Of a stretch of 64,000 nucleotides of DNA, positions 30,374-40,409 are shown piece by piece. This stretch comes from Sabellastarte sp. h YS-2021 (lineage: Eukaryota; Annelida; Polychaeta; Sabellida; Sabellidae): assembly GCA_964017235.1 (NCBI GenBank), contig OZ024929.1, forward strand, positions 112,081,793 to 112,145,792, in the 5' to 3' direction. The notes below the pieces were generated by a model. The model worked only from the letters and a program-made list of their open reading frames with translations. It did not search any database and had not been told where the DNA came from. The translations under genes were made by a program, and so were the position numbers. The number at the start of each line of letters is the position of its first letter. The first letter of the stretch is position 1.

Positions 30374-30437
30374 ACAAAGGACTACTTTATTTATTTAGTT
30401 GGGGTTTTACGTCGCTTTCAACAAACAAAGGACTACT
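30374..30437 (-). mobile_element. 38-bp SINE-tail micro-insertion with 13-bp target duplication
   Basis: ACAAAGGACTACT at 30374-30386 is repeated at 30425-30437. The 38 bp between (30387-30424) read, on the minus strand, TTGTTGAAAGCGACGTAAAA, continuing CCCCAACTAAATAAATAA. This is the terminal tail of the SINE at 43017-43253 with no body. It is a second independent event of the kind seen at 11640. Confidence 0.9.
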
Positions 30438-30908
30438 AACCATGGCATTTGCAACAAGGACAGCCACTTCATAAGTAAGGTACTGTCTAATTCTATGGGT
30501 GTCACGTATTTGGAGGAAGCATGAATTACAACTCTTCAGAATTTGTTCTGACAAAGAGAGGTCTGCGCTGAACCACACATAGCTTCTAACATTGCCAGCA
30601 GGGTTAAGAAGATTGCCGAGCATGTTGACAGGGAAATGAGTGGAGTTTTTAACATTGAGCCTTAGAACCAGACAGAATAAATTCAGTTTGAGCAGGGTTC
30701 AGTTTCAATTCACTGATAGGCATTCATCATTGTACATCTTGAAAGCAGGCATTCAACTGAGTCAGAGTCTTGGAAGCGTTCTTATGGGACAAAAGAACAT
30801 ATAACTGGTTATCATCTACATAAAAATGGAATCTTATATCAGGTCCTCAGGCAGTGTAATTTAAGAACCCCATACGGGGAAACTAAATACATATCACAGT
30901 AAAAAAGA

Positions 30909-31005
30909 ATACCATGTGGTAACAATATAATACCATGTGGTTACATGTGGTTACAATAAAATACCATGTGGTTACACAGAGATACCATGTGGTTACAATA
31001 ATACC
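30909..31005 (+). repeat. short minisatellite
   Basis: Four or five irregular copies of ATACCATGTGGTTACA with spacers of variable length. Confidence 0.6.
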
Positions 31006-31164
31006 CTTAGGTTTGAAATTATCACAGTTGAAGTTATGTTAGTGAGATAGGACCGTAGTCTGAATGTATCGGTAGAGCCATCAGGCTGTAATATCAGTAG
31101 TTCTGGGTTCGAAGCTTGATTCAACAACCAGAGCAGATGTGAATGTCAATTCTGGAGGGGGAAA

Positions 31165-31550
31165 ACCGGGTCAGCCGGGTCCAGCCTTAAGCTGTTATAC
31201 AGCAGATTTCAGGTTTTAACCCTTGGATCAGTAGAGCCAGATCAATCCGTAGAGACCTCCCCTCAGGTGGGTAAGTCCCAAGGGGGTCCAGCTGGACTTC
31301 GAAATCGAAAGTAGAAGAAAAGTGATCTTCAGCCAAACTTGGTGGTGGGGGGGGGGGGGGGTCAGCCGGGTCCTGCCTGAGCAAAGTAAAACCCTAGAAT
31401 CAGTAGAGCCACATCAATCCGCAGAGACCTCCCTGCAGGTGGGTGAGTCCTGTAGGGGTCAAGCTCACCTTCGAAATCGAAATGAAGAACTTTATGCTGA
31501 TCTTCAGTCACAGTTGGTAGGGGGGTGCCCGGGTCAGCTGGGTCCTGCCT
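31165..31550 (+). repeat. tandem duplication of about 185 bp
   Basis: Two diverged units and the start of a third each contain GTCAGC(C/T)GGGTCC, then ATCAGTAGAGCCA, ATCAATCCG(T/C)AGAGACCTC, CAGGTGGGT and TTCGAAATCGAAA, with a poly-G tract (about 31345-31361) at the unit boundary. Confidence 0.65.
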
Positions 31551-32693
31551 AAGTGAAGGAGGGATAAACCCTGCAACGTGGATAAGTGATTAGGATTACT
31601 TATAACCCATGCATTGTTGAACTCGAAGCTAGGTAGAGCCTAAGTGAAATTTGTAGGAAGGGAGGTGGGTGGGTAAAATTTTTTTAGATGTGTACTCAAT
31701 GGCGTCCAATTTGAAAGTGAACAGAAGGCAAGCTGGCGCCAAAAGGGGAATTTGCCCTGGTTTGTGATTGGGTGACCTAAGGTCAAGTCTAGGATTGAGG
31801 CTATGAACTATAGAAGTAGTGTTATGGTTAAGGTTGAGAGCAACTGCTATGGCAGGCCCCTTACTTGGCCATGCCGACCCCAGCATGAGAGCCAATGATT
31901 TTGCTTGGTGGAGTTATACAAAGTGAGAACAGCCGTGGACTCCTAACATTGGTTAGGGGGTGTAGGTATGCAATGTCATAGTGTCCTGGGGTACTCCATA
32001 AATGAGCGTGCTTAGTTAAGATAGTGGCAAGCCTATCCTAATGGCTTGACAGTGATTACTCAGGTATGACACAAACCACTTAAGGACAGTTCTACTAAGA
32101 CCAAACGAGGATTTGAAATAGCCGAGGAGAGTACGATGGTCAATAGCATCAAATGTTGATGACAAGTCAAACACCTCATGCCAGAGAGAAATGGACCTCC
32201 TTTTGTATTGAGAGTAAAACCATTTCCGTTGAATGATTAGGTTTATAAGGAGACTGATGAAAACTGTCAAGCTTGTTGCTATTGATATGAATTATTAATT
32301 ATTTTGCAACACCCCGCTTAACCACCTTGGACAGAAAGCAGAGACAAAACACTGGATGATAAATATTGAGTTCATAACCAATTAGAGAGACCTTCTTGAA
32401 AAGAGGAGTAACAGCAGACATTTTGAATGTATCAGGAAAAGAGCTAAACAACGCTAATATCTAACTACTCTGTAGTCAGTATAGAATATGTCCTACTCCC
32501 CTGACACTGTACCGTGCCCCCATTATTATTTTGAAATTTTATTTTATTTTTTTGTGTGTTCATTTTACCAGTTCATCTACTGACCTGTACTTAATAAAAT
32601 TTTAAACATATTTTTTTCAACATATTCTGGCAAAGTTACAACTTAAAAGGTTTAATAACACTTTCACCACCTAACACTTTCACCAGCAAATTT

Positions 32694-33306
32694 CTCTCAC
32701 TCTATCTAAAATCTAAAGAACTGCCCAAACGACATTCAAAATTTCATGCTTACAGATAAATTAAAACTTAACCCAGACAAAACTGAGTTTATTCTCATCG
32801 GCTCCCAAAAATCATAAACAACTCCTCCCTCATTTCCCTATCAATATTCTAGGAAATCAGGTCTCGCCAGCACAAAGTGTCAGAAACCACGGAGTGGTGT
32901 TCGACTCCAATTTGAATTTCTCAAACCATGTGTCACAGGTCATAAAGTCCACTAGAGTACTTGCGAGAGACCTCCATAGAATTCGTCCCCTTCTAGACCT
33001 TAATACATCAGTGCTGTTAGTGAATGCTTTGGTGAGCAGCAGGTTGGATTATTGCAATTCACTCTTCTTATCCCTCACTGATTTTGAGTTAAGGAGATTG
33101 CAGCTAGTCCAAAACTCACTCTGCAGGATTGTCACCCATTCCTCTAAATTCTCTCACATTACCCCTCAACTAAAAAAACTCTATTGGCTACCAGTCAATA
33201 CAGGGTACAATTTAAAATTGGACTTATTACATATAAAATTCTCAACCAAGGTCAACCAGTTTACCTAAGAGAATTAATCCACCCCTACACCTCTTCTAGA
33301 AATATA
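32694..33306 (+). pseudogene. LINE ORF2 remnant, RT palm end to C-terminal domain
   Basis: Plus-strand non-LTR RT remnant. It reads LTDKLKLNPDKTEFILIGS at about 32750-32810, an in-frame stop, then GVVFDSNLNFSNHV, VNALVSSRLDYCNSLF, LQLVQNSLCRIVT and LKKLYWLPV, all characteristic of CR1/Rex1-like ORF2 downstream of the YADD box. The frame is interrupted at 33307-33314 by a transposon and resumes at 35335. The family is known to act by target-primed reverse transcription; this copy is dead. Confidence 0.85.
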
Positions 33307-33314
33307 AGGCGAAG

Positions 33315-35326
33315 GGGAACTGGACAATTCGGCCCTTTGCCAAATCGGCCCTCTGCAAATTGGCCCCCTAAAAACTCGGCCTTGGGCAAGTCGGCCCCCA
33401 ACAGGCCTGGGGCGAGTACAAGTACTTGTACTTGGTACTTGTACTTAATTACTCTTTTTCAAGTACTTGTACTTGTACTTGACAGCTGAAAATTAAAAGT
33501 ACTTGTACTTGTACTTGGCTAAAATATCCAAGTACTTTTCAATTACTTTCAAGTACATTCCAAGTACATTGATTTTGTAGTTTTATAACTTTAATTAAGT
33601 GACTTATTAGGTGTAAATTTTTACTGTTTCTTTCAGCAGAGTGTAGATAGATTATAGTTTGTGTTGTTTTGTCAAAGTACAAAGAGCTGTTTAGTTAGCC
33701 AGAACTTTGGTTTTCTTTAATTATAACAAGGCTGCATTTAATCAACACCTTTTTACATTTTAAACAAAATACCCACTCATTCAGAATATAGCTGTGTTTT
33801 AATCATAAAGCTGCTGCATTTAATCTATCCATCCTTTTTCACTTTTACACAAAAGATCCACTCAGTCACAGCATAGCTTTCCTTTTGTCATATACCTACC
33901 CTTATTCATTTTCACACAAAAGACCCACTCAGCCTGAGTGTTGATGCCAAGCTTAGTGGACAGGAGGGCCAATTACTTGTTTATGTAAGACAAACAAGCT
34001 AATCCCTTACACAAATAAACTGTTGACTCATTCATTTCAATACACCCCTTTATAAACAAATATCAATGTTTAGTATATCTGCTTTGGCTTTTTACACTAT
34101 ACAATTGCCCTTAAATATAAAGTTTTATTTCACTTGTTCATTCATTCATTTAATAAATGTATTCCAACCACCAACCATATGTAATATCAGTTTTACATAA
34201 AGGACTGGTACAAACCCTTTAAAAACGTTTTATGTGCCCCAAGTAAATAATTCATTATCTGTCAACACAATCATACTGATGTCCAAGTGGATCTTTTGAA
34301 ATCAGATTTTTTAGCATTGCAAGACAGGATTTCCATGCATTCAGGTGTTTACTCACACTGTGAGTCTCACAGACAAAATTTTTGAAAGACCTGTATTTAT
34401 TAAGTGTAACCAGAAAAGTAATGGAGCAGATTTTAGCTCATCAGTGTTTATTGAATGATTGCTTTAAATTGTATGTCTCAATAAATAATTAATTTTAAAT
34501 AAATAGTGATTATCTAGTTATTATAGTTTTGGGGTCGTACGCTATAAAAGTACTTGTACTTGCAATTTTTCAAAGTACTTGTACTTGTACTTGACTCTTG
34601 AGATCAGTACTTGTACTTGTACTTGCAACTTGGCAAAGTAATTGTACTTGTACTTGGCTCCATGTACTTGACCCCAGGCCTGGCCCCCAAGTTATAAAAC
34701 TAAATTGTAATGCAATAAGAGTACTTTTATAGCACTTAATCTCCATCATATGACAGACACTAAGGCTGACAGATATTAAGTATGAACAGTACATCAGGTG
34801 ATCATGTATTAGATTATTAATACAAATAACGGCAGATTATTCTTTGTGATCACATTATTTTTGTTTCATCAGAGTGACAACTTCTAAAGTGATATTTGCT
34901 CAGTGCAATTAACATTTAAGTTCTTTTAACTTAATGTCCTTTAGACACTTGTTTATGTTAGAATAATTATAGTGCAATTAGACAAGCACATCAAGAGTGA
35001 AAACTACATGAGTGATATTTAGCAAAAGTGCAATTAACATATATCAAAGACTTTAGGATGCTGTAATCAATATCCTTTATGCCCTGCCCTTTACTCACCT
35101 ATTTGTGTTAATTTTATTAAAAGGGCAATTAACTTAAAAGGTATTAGTGCTATAAGAGTTTTTATGAAGTTGTATTCTTATTAGATTGTGATTTTTGTCA
35201 TTAATTTCCAGGGGGCCGATTTGACTAAGGTATTTTTTCTTGGAGGGCAATTTGATTAGGGTATTTTACTTTGGGGGCCGATTTGACGGGGGCCGATTTG
35301 GCAAAGGACCGATTTGTCTATGATTC
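33315..35326. mobile_element. non-autonomous TIR DNA element inserted in the LINE
   Basis: Flanked by an 8-bp duplication AGGCGAAG (33307-33314 and 35327-35334). Inverted terminal sequences match at 26 of 28 positions (33323-33350 against 35291-35318). Repeated AAATCGGCCCC-type motifs occur near both ends, in opposite orientation. The first bases outside the matched block are less well conserved. No transposase frame is present. It contains the second element at 33402-34682, without which it would be about 720 bp. An 8-bp duplication is compatible with hAT or P; superfamily not settled. Confidence 0.8.
33402..34682. mobile_element. hAT-like non-autonomous element nested inside
   Basis: A perfect 8-bp target duplication GCCCCCAA (33394-33401 and 34683-34690) and 11-bp perfect terminal inverted repeats CAGGCCTGGGG. 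Dense subterminal arrays of AAGTACTTGTACTTG lie at both ends (33418-33560 and 34550-34670). The 8-bp duplication and CAGG start are typical of hAT. No transposase is encoded. Confidence 0.88.
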
Positions 35327-35334
35327 AGGCGAAG

Positions 35335-35516
35335 TACCCCCAAAACTCAAGTTCCTTCAAACCCCCACTTTCGACCGTAGAGTTCACAAATCAATCAAAC
35401 ACTTCTCTAATTCCTTCAGTCACTATGCCCTAGTCTTTTGGAACTCTTTCCCCTTTCATGTAAGAAACTGTCCCTCACTTGCATCTTTTAGGAAGCACCT
35501 TAAAACCCACCTCTAG
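35335..35516 (+). pseudogene. LINE ORF2 C-terminus, continuation after the insertion
   Basis: After the duplicated AGGCGAAG, the frame reads HFSNSFSHYALVFWNSFPFH and SLASFRKHLKTHL with a stop at 35516. This is the classic end of CR1/Rex1-like ORF2 (F..A..LWNSLP...SL..FK..LKTHL) and continues the remnant at 32694-33306. Confidence 0.85.
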
Positions 35517-35620
35517 TTTCCCAACTTAGTTTTCTTCCCTCCTAGTCACACCCACAATCCTGGATTTTTTACCTTAAAAGCCCCTCGACTTTCCCTATGA
35601 TAATGATTTTGTTTAATTAG

Positions 35621-36032
35621 CACAGTTCCCAACACCCACCAGGAGATTTCATACAACTTGACCTTGAAGAGGACCTATGTCAAACCAATTGTCTTACAAG
35701 AGGACATAGTGAGAAAAGCATTGCGGATAAAATAATATTTATTATTCTCTAACATTTTCATGACACTAATAATATTTACAATCCAGAGTACAAGTTTAAG
35801 TCAATACTTAAACTGGCATAGGGTGACCTTAGTTACAGGACAATGGAACATGGACTTAACTTAAAGATGTTATCCAAGTCGAATAACCACATGTTTGGAA
35901 GAGAAAGCATAAGTGGATGAAGATGAGGTGACCCTATGCCAGAGTAAATTAAACGTAGTGGATACTTAAACTGATAAATTTAAGAAACTTTACTTATAAG
36001 ACTAAATAATTGGTTAAAAAAGAAACACCCAA
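35621..36032 (-). repeat. B2 repeat of copy E (3' end)
   Basis: 412 bp matching 37135-37546 with two substitutions seen (near 35929 and 36005). Its outer edge on the sense strand ends GGGAACTGTG. Confidence 0.9.
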
Positions 36033-36972
36033 CTACAAGTTAATAACAGTACTGGCTATCACAGATTACCCTTGCACACGCTGCATTACATATCACAATA
36101 TAAAATACAGTCTCGAAAGTCAGGTAAGTTTAAGATAAAATACGAGACTAAAGCAACTACTAAGGATCTACATGTAACAGCAGTTATACCATGAAAGCCA
36201 GCCCAATCAGGGGTGTACAAGAAATTATGCTATTAACATAAGGTCGTCTACAATGACTAAGGGCGCTAAGAAACATACTGGCCCATACATGTACAAATAA
36301 GTATCCACATAAAATAGTTACACTAAAATACAGTGATGAGACATTCACATACATATAAATATGAAATAGAGCATTACATCACATTGATTGCATAACCTGC
36401 ATTAAAAATCATGAAATTAATAGCATTAAAATGAATTTACGAACAAGCCACACTCAGAAAACAACAGGTGATCATTGACCACTACTACACATGGTGGAGC
36501 AAGCCCACAATATTTACATGTCAAATTAAGGTTAAATTTAGAGTCCAATAGCTTCTGCTACCCTATGTACTGTACATAGGCCCCTTCTCAAAGGCTCTGA
36601 GGTCACCCTACAGGGCTGAGCAATACAGCCCCAAAGTCCTCAACCTTAGGACCTCGAGCCAGTAACTTTGAAGCCACTCAATATGATTTATCTAGACAAA
36701 ACCATTATATGGTACACGACACGAGCCAAGCACTGTCTTACATTTAAATATCAAATATTTAAGCACTCAGATGTTAAGCACCAACAAGCAGCAAGCTTTG
36801 CTCCAGGTAGCAGCAGCATGGCCTTGCTCCAACCATACAGAACTGCACACAAGGTCATTGATAACCTGCAAATACAAGAAAGACAAGCTTAGCATCTCTC
36901 CAACTTAATACTAAGGGAAGGGACTAACACAACAATTAGCAAAATTTTAACAGCATAAATTGTGTAGGGTGG
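36033..36972 (-). other. unique spacer between B2 and A2 of copy E
   Basis: 940 bp found once, with no gene. It contains a 19-bp palindrome CCTATGTACTGTACATAGG (36562-36580) and GAGGTCACCC-type hexamers. Canonical split-repeat elements have A2 directly followed by B2, so this spacer is unusual; copy F has a 50-bp spacer in the same place. Confidence 0.6.
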
Positions 36973-37138
36973 GTTCAAATCCGTGTAAACAATCCGAAAT
37001 TTTCAAAGAGTGTGGCGCCAATTGTCCACAAAGGCAAGCTTTTATAGTGGAGAGCAGTGAAGCGTGGCTACCCACAATGCAACACTGGTCTGGTGTCAGA
37101 ACTGAAGCCGTTGACCAAAGGCTGGTCACCAACCCACA
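36973..37138 (-). repeat. A2 repeat of copy E
   Basis: 166 bp apparently identical to A1 at 42280-42445; it abuts B1 through the shared CACA (37135-37138). Confidence 0.9.
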
Positions 37139-37546
37139 GTTCCCAACACCCACCAGGAGATTTCATACAACTTGACCTTGAAGAGGACCTATGTCAAACC
37201 AATTGTCTTACAAGAGGACATAGTGAGAAAAGCATTGCGGATAAAATAATATTTATTATTCTCTAACATTTTCATGACACTAATAATATTTACAATCCAG
37301 AGTACAAGTTTAAGTCAATACTTAAACTGGCATAGGGTGACCTTAGTTACAGGACAATGGAACATGGACTTAACTTAAAGATGTTATCCAAGTCGAATAA
37401 CCACATGTTTGGAAGAGAAAGCATAAGTGGATGAAGATAAGGTGACCCTATGCCAGAGTAAATTAAACGTAGTGGATACTTAAACTGATAAATTTAAGAA
37501 ACTTTACTTATAAGACTGAATAATTGGTTAAAAAAGAAACACCCAA
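37135..37546 (-). repeat. B1 repeat of copy E
   Basis: 412 bp, begins just after the recombinase gene and ends at the A2 junction with GGGAACTGTG on the sense strand. Confidence 0.9.
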
Positions 37547-37562
37547 ACCCCAAACTGTAGTG

Positions 37563-38534
37563 CTAGATGGAGGAAATCTTATGTCTAAACATATTAGCTA
37601 CCTGCTCACCACAGTCGACTGAGTCAGTAATATACCTCCACACACAATCTGACGTCCAGGTGCCATGCCTCTGTATGTTTTGCAGAGCCACATCATTATT
37701 AAAAGCAAATGTGGCACCTGAACGCCGGAAGGAGTGGAAGGTGAAGCCAGCATCAGCCAGGCCCAATCTGTCAAGTGTCAGATTCAGGTGCCTCCTGACT
37801 CTGGCATCCGTGAGAGGAACCCAACTGTCAGCCACTTTGTACTGAAAAAGGGGCAGATTTGGAGCCCTGGGGGTGAGGAGGAGAAGATTCGAAATGGCTG
37901 TCACAGGACACAGTGGAGATCCAGGGATCTTAGGAATTGTAATCAACTTAGCATCCTTGGCATACTGCATAGTCTTTGACCATTTGATTAACAATACAAT
38001 CTTATCTTTTCTGTACATAACATCCCCTTGGGCCAGATGCCTCAAGGGTGAGAAAGCAGCCATTGAGTGGGGAACCAAATTAGACATTCTAAGAAACGAA
38101 TAGAATGCCAAAAGATACAAGGGCTTGAACACTTGGCCCATATAGGTGTAATTACACTGGTCAATAATTTGTAATAACAGTGGTACATCAATAACTTTCT
38201 TTAGCTTAACATTCATAGGGGCAGAAAGCTGTACTGCTTTCTGGTAATATTTAATTCGTACATCTTGAAAAATAGACACATCCAGACCCAAAATGATAAA
38301 ATTGGCCTTAATAGCAGACAAATAATTAGCCATAAGAGAGGCCTTGACCTTGTTATAATTCAAACATTCCAGGAAACACAAAAGGTTAAACACAGTCACC
38401 TGGAATATGTCCCATTCCAAGAAGATGGTGAATGCTAGGAAGGTCTTGAACAAGGTAGCATAGGCCCTCTTTGTAGACTGACAGAAAGCATTTGTGAGTC
38501 TGGAGGTGGCAAGCGACGTGAGGTGTGAATCCAC
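37563..38534 (-). CDS. tyrosine recombinase (copy E), 323 aa, intact
   Basis: Element integrase of the tyrosine recombinase type. Residues about 10-100 form the SAM-like DNA-binding domain (TKRAYATLFKTFLAFTIF, YLSAIKANFIILG). The catalytic domain has R149 (YSFLRMSN), H267-x-x-R270 (HSFRRSGAT), H290/W293 (RHGTW) and nucleophile Y301 (CVWRYI). It starts 27 nt downstream of the pol stop and ends just before the B1 repeat. Length and residues match the intact copy B protein, so it is plausibly active. It would act on the circular DNA intermediate carrying the B-A junction. Confidence 0.92.
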   Translation of the reverse strand: MDSHLTSLATSRLTNAFCQSTKRAYATLFKTFLAFTIFLEWDIFQVTVFNLLCFLECLNYNKVKASLMANYLSAIKANFIILGLDVSIFQDVRIKYYQKAVQLSAPMNVKLKKVIDVPLLLQIIDQCNYTYMGQVFKPLYLLAFYSFLRMSNLVPHSMAAFSPLRHLAQGDVMYRKDKIVLLIKWSKTMQYAKDAKLITIPKIPGSPLCPVTAISNLLLLTPRAPNLPLFQYKVADSWVPLTDARVRRHLNLTLDRLGLADAGFTFHSFRRSGATFAFNNDVALQNIQRHGTWTSDCVWRYITDSVDCGEQVANMFRHKISSI

Positions 38535-38561
38535 TGGCCTAAGAGCTGAAAATACAGATAA

Positions 38562-40409
38562 CTAAATCAACTGGTCCACATATAAAAGGTCCTTGGACAC
38601 TGGGATCCAAGTGACAGATGGGGCCAACTGGGCCAATTTTTCATAGTTATTTACTGTGAATTGCCATCTGGACAGCAAGTCAGCCACTGGGTTCAGCTTG
38701 CCTGCAACATGAACAACTCTAATATCAATGTTAAATGTACTAAGCCACATTAAAATATTTCTTGCATAAGTAGCCATGGTCTGGTCACGTGTTCTACCAG
38801 TAGCTAGAACTGAAACTACAGCCTGGTTGTCACATTTAATCAACACACTCTGATTGGCCCATTGGGTATGCCAAACTTTAATAGCCACTAGAATGTTAAT
38901 CATTTCCAAGTAAGCAATATTTTTACTGCCCCACTCCCGGGGCAAATCCATAGCATACACCTGTTGGTCATAAATAGCTCCCAAACCTGTTGGGCAAGCA
39001 TCCAGGTGAACAAGTTTACTAGGAACGTACTTGAAAAAGGTGATTCCATTATAAACTGGGAGAAAGGTACTGAACCATTTCAGGTCCTGCTTGAATTCTT
39101 CAGTAATGACAATGGTTTTCCTATCAAAATTTACACGTAACAGAGTTAACATCCTATTCAAGAAATATCTGGCATATTTGACACATTTGGCTATATACAA
39201 GAGGGACCCCAGAAGGGACTGGAGCTCCCTCTTGGAGCATACAACTTTATTCGACCACTGGGCACAAGTTAGCTTTATACTTTCGAGCTTTTCGGATGGA
39301 ATTGATATGGATTGCTGGACTGTGTCCACTACTATACCTAAGCAAACGACTCGAGTATCAGGGGGAACTAATTTCTTTGGACTAACTGTGAGACCTAGTT
39401 CTGTGAGTAGCTCTTGCAATCGCACATAAGAAGCTTGAATTTTGGATGGTGTGGCCACACACAAAAAATCATCAATATAATTCCATATAGGATGTTTTTC
39501 TTGGGCCATAATGAAGCGTATGGCATCGGATAAGCGCTGGAAGATGGAAGACCCGTGTTTAAATCCAAAAGGCAGCGAAAAGTCAAGAAAGTAGTCCCCC
39601 CAGTGGAGACCCAACAGATCTAGATCCCCTGGATCAATGGGAACATGGCAAAATGCCCTACTAATATCTACTTTGAAAATTTGACAGCCTTTTCCAAGTT
39701 TTAACACTTCACTGACAATATTATCCACAGACGGATAGCTTAATATGAAGTCAACACCTAAATACTTATCAGGGGTGACCCCAGCATTTACAGATTCCCC
39801 ACTAGGCCAACTTAAATCAATTATGACCCGTCTTTGATCCGAATTCGATTTTTCACGAGTCATGAAGGGACTGATATGTAAATTTTCAATAGGAGGTGTT
39901 TTGAAAGGGCCCAACATGGCTTTATTATCAATTTCTTCCTTTAAATATGCGTCCACATGTTCAGGATAGGTAGTAGCACTCTTGTGGTTGATTTTTTCCG
40001 AACTAATATGAACATCCCTGTCGAAATCCAGAGGAAAACCGTATTTAATCAGCAATGGCAACTGCCAGTCCCAATACTCAGTGAGATATTCACTCCACGC
40101 ATCATAATGTAGTTTAGAAGCGACAGGAATTTGCAATCCTTCATAATTATGCCTCCCATCTGATCTGAGTATATTATGCAGTTGAAGTATATCACTGCAC
40201 ACAGAACCCTGCTTTCTATCTATCACTCGGCTACCTAACCCATAAATAGGAATGAAGCCGAATGCAGGTGCATTCTGTTGCATACATAACGCATTTCCCT
40301 CAGATTTCTTTGCAATTTTCATTTTTATGTCTTTAAGGGAGGTATTACGTTCTATAGCGTACTTGTCATTGTGCACGTTCGAGTCAGTGTCACAAGCATT
40401 GTTTGCCAT
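38562..40409 (-). CDS. pol RT-RNase H part (copy E), 615 aa
   Basis: Starts at an ATG (MANNACDTDS) in the -1 frame relative to the upstream pol segment. It contains the pre-RT block (LQIPVASKLH, AWSEYL, YGFPLDF), RRVIIDLSWP, motif A FKVDISRAFCHV, catalytic box Y311-I-D313-D314-F315, SKRELQSLLGSLLYIAKCVK, and RNase H motifs HLDACPTG, YLEMINIL, KCDNQAV and VADLLSRW. All catalytic acids are present. In copy C the equivalent protein is one frame from the gag junction, so the break at 40352-40409 is probably a single indel; I see no slippery heptamer there. Ends 27 nt before the recombinase. Confidence 0.9.
   Translation of the reverse strand: MANNACDTDSNVHNDKYAIERNTSLKDIKMKIAKKSEGNALCMQQNAPAFGFIPIYGLGSRVIDRKQGSVCSDILQLHNILRSDGRHNYEGLQIPVASKLHYDAWSEYLTEYWDWQLPLLIKYGFPLDFDRDVHISSEKINHKSATTYPEHVDAYLKEEIDNKAMLGPFKTPPIENLHISPFMTREKSNSDQRRVIIDLSWPSGESVNAGVTPDKYLGVDFILSYPSVDNIVSEVLKLGKGCQIFKVDISRAFCHVPIDPGDLDLLGLHWGDYFLDFSLPFGFKHGSSIFQRLSDAIRFIMAQEKHPIWNYIDDFLCVATPSKIQASYVRLQELLTELGLTVSPKKLVPPDTRVVCLGIVVDTVQQSISIPSEKLESIKLTCAQWSNKVVCSKRELQSLLGSLLYIAKCVKYARYFLNRMLTLLRVNFDRKTIVITEEFKQDLKWFSTFLPVYNGITFFKYVPSKLVHLDACPTGLGAIYDQQVYAMDLPREWGSKNIAYLEMINILVAIKVWHTQWANQSVLIKCDNQAVVSVLATGRTRDQTMATYARNILMWLSTFNIDIRVVHVAGKLNPVADLLSRWQFTVNNYEKLAQLAPSVTWIPVSKDLLYVDQLI

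Larger units (their letters stand above)
30885..32015. other. foreign block interrupting the minus-strand LINE
   Basis: The block separates the LINE QAIRIG motif from its YVDD box, which are normally only tens of residues apart. It contains an ATACCATGTGGTTACA minisatellite (about 30909-31005), a tRNA-like head with a B-box-like GGTTCGAAGCTTG (about 31108), and a duplication of about 185 bp (31165-31550). Ends and target duplication are not resolved. Confidence 0.5.
29935..32470 (-). pseudogene. LINE reverse transcriptase remnant (CR1/Rex1-like), interrupted
   Basis: Minus-strand non-LTR RT. From high to low coordinates: fingers with VTPLFKK and YHPVFCLCFLSKVV (about 32300-32440), palm motif DLSSTFDAIDHRTLL and LKWFVSYLSN (32016-32170), a gap of about 1.1 kb of foreign sequence (about 30885-32015), the catalytic box YVDDNQLY (Asp-Asp at 30811-30816), LSLSEQILKSCN...RIRQYLTYE (30387-30600), and the C-terminus PSFKKTLKAYL near 29960-30000. 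Multiple stops and frameshifts make it dead. The interrupting block holds tandem repeats and a tRNA-like head, and a 38-bp SINE tail is also inserted at 30387. Confidence 0.8.
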
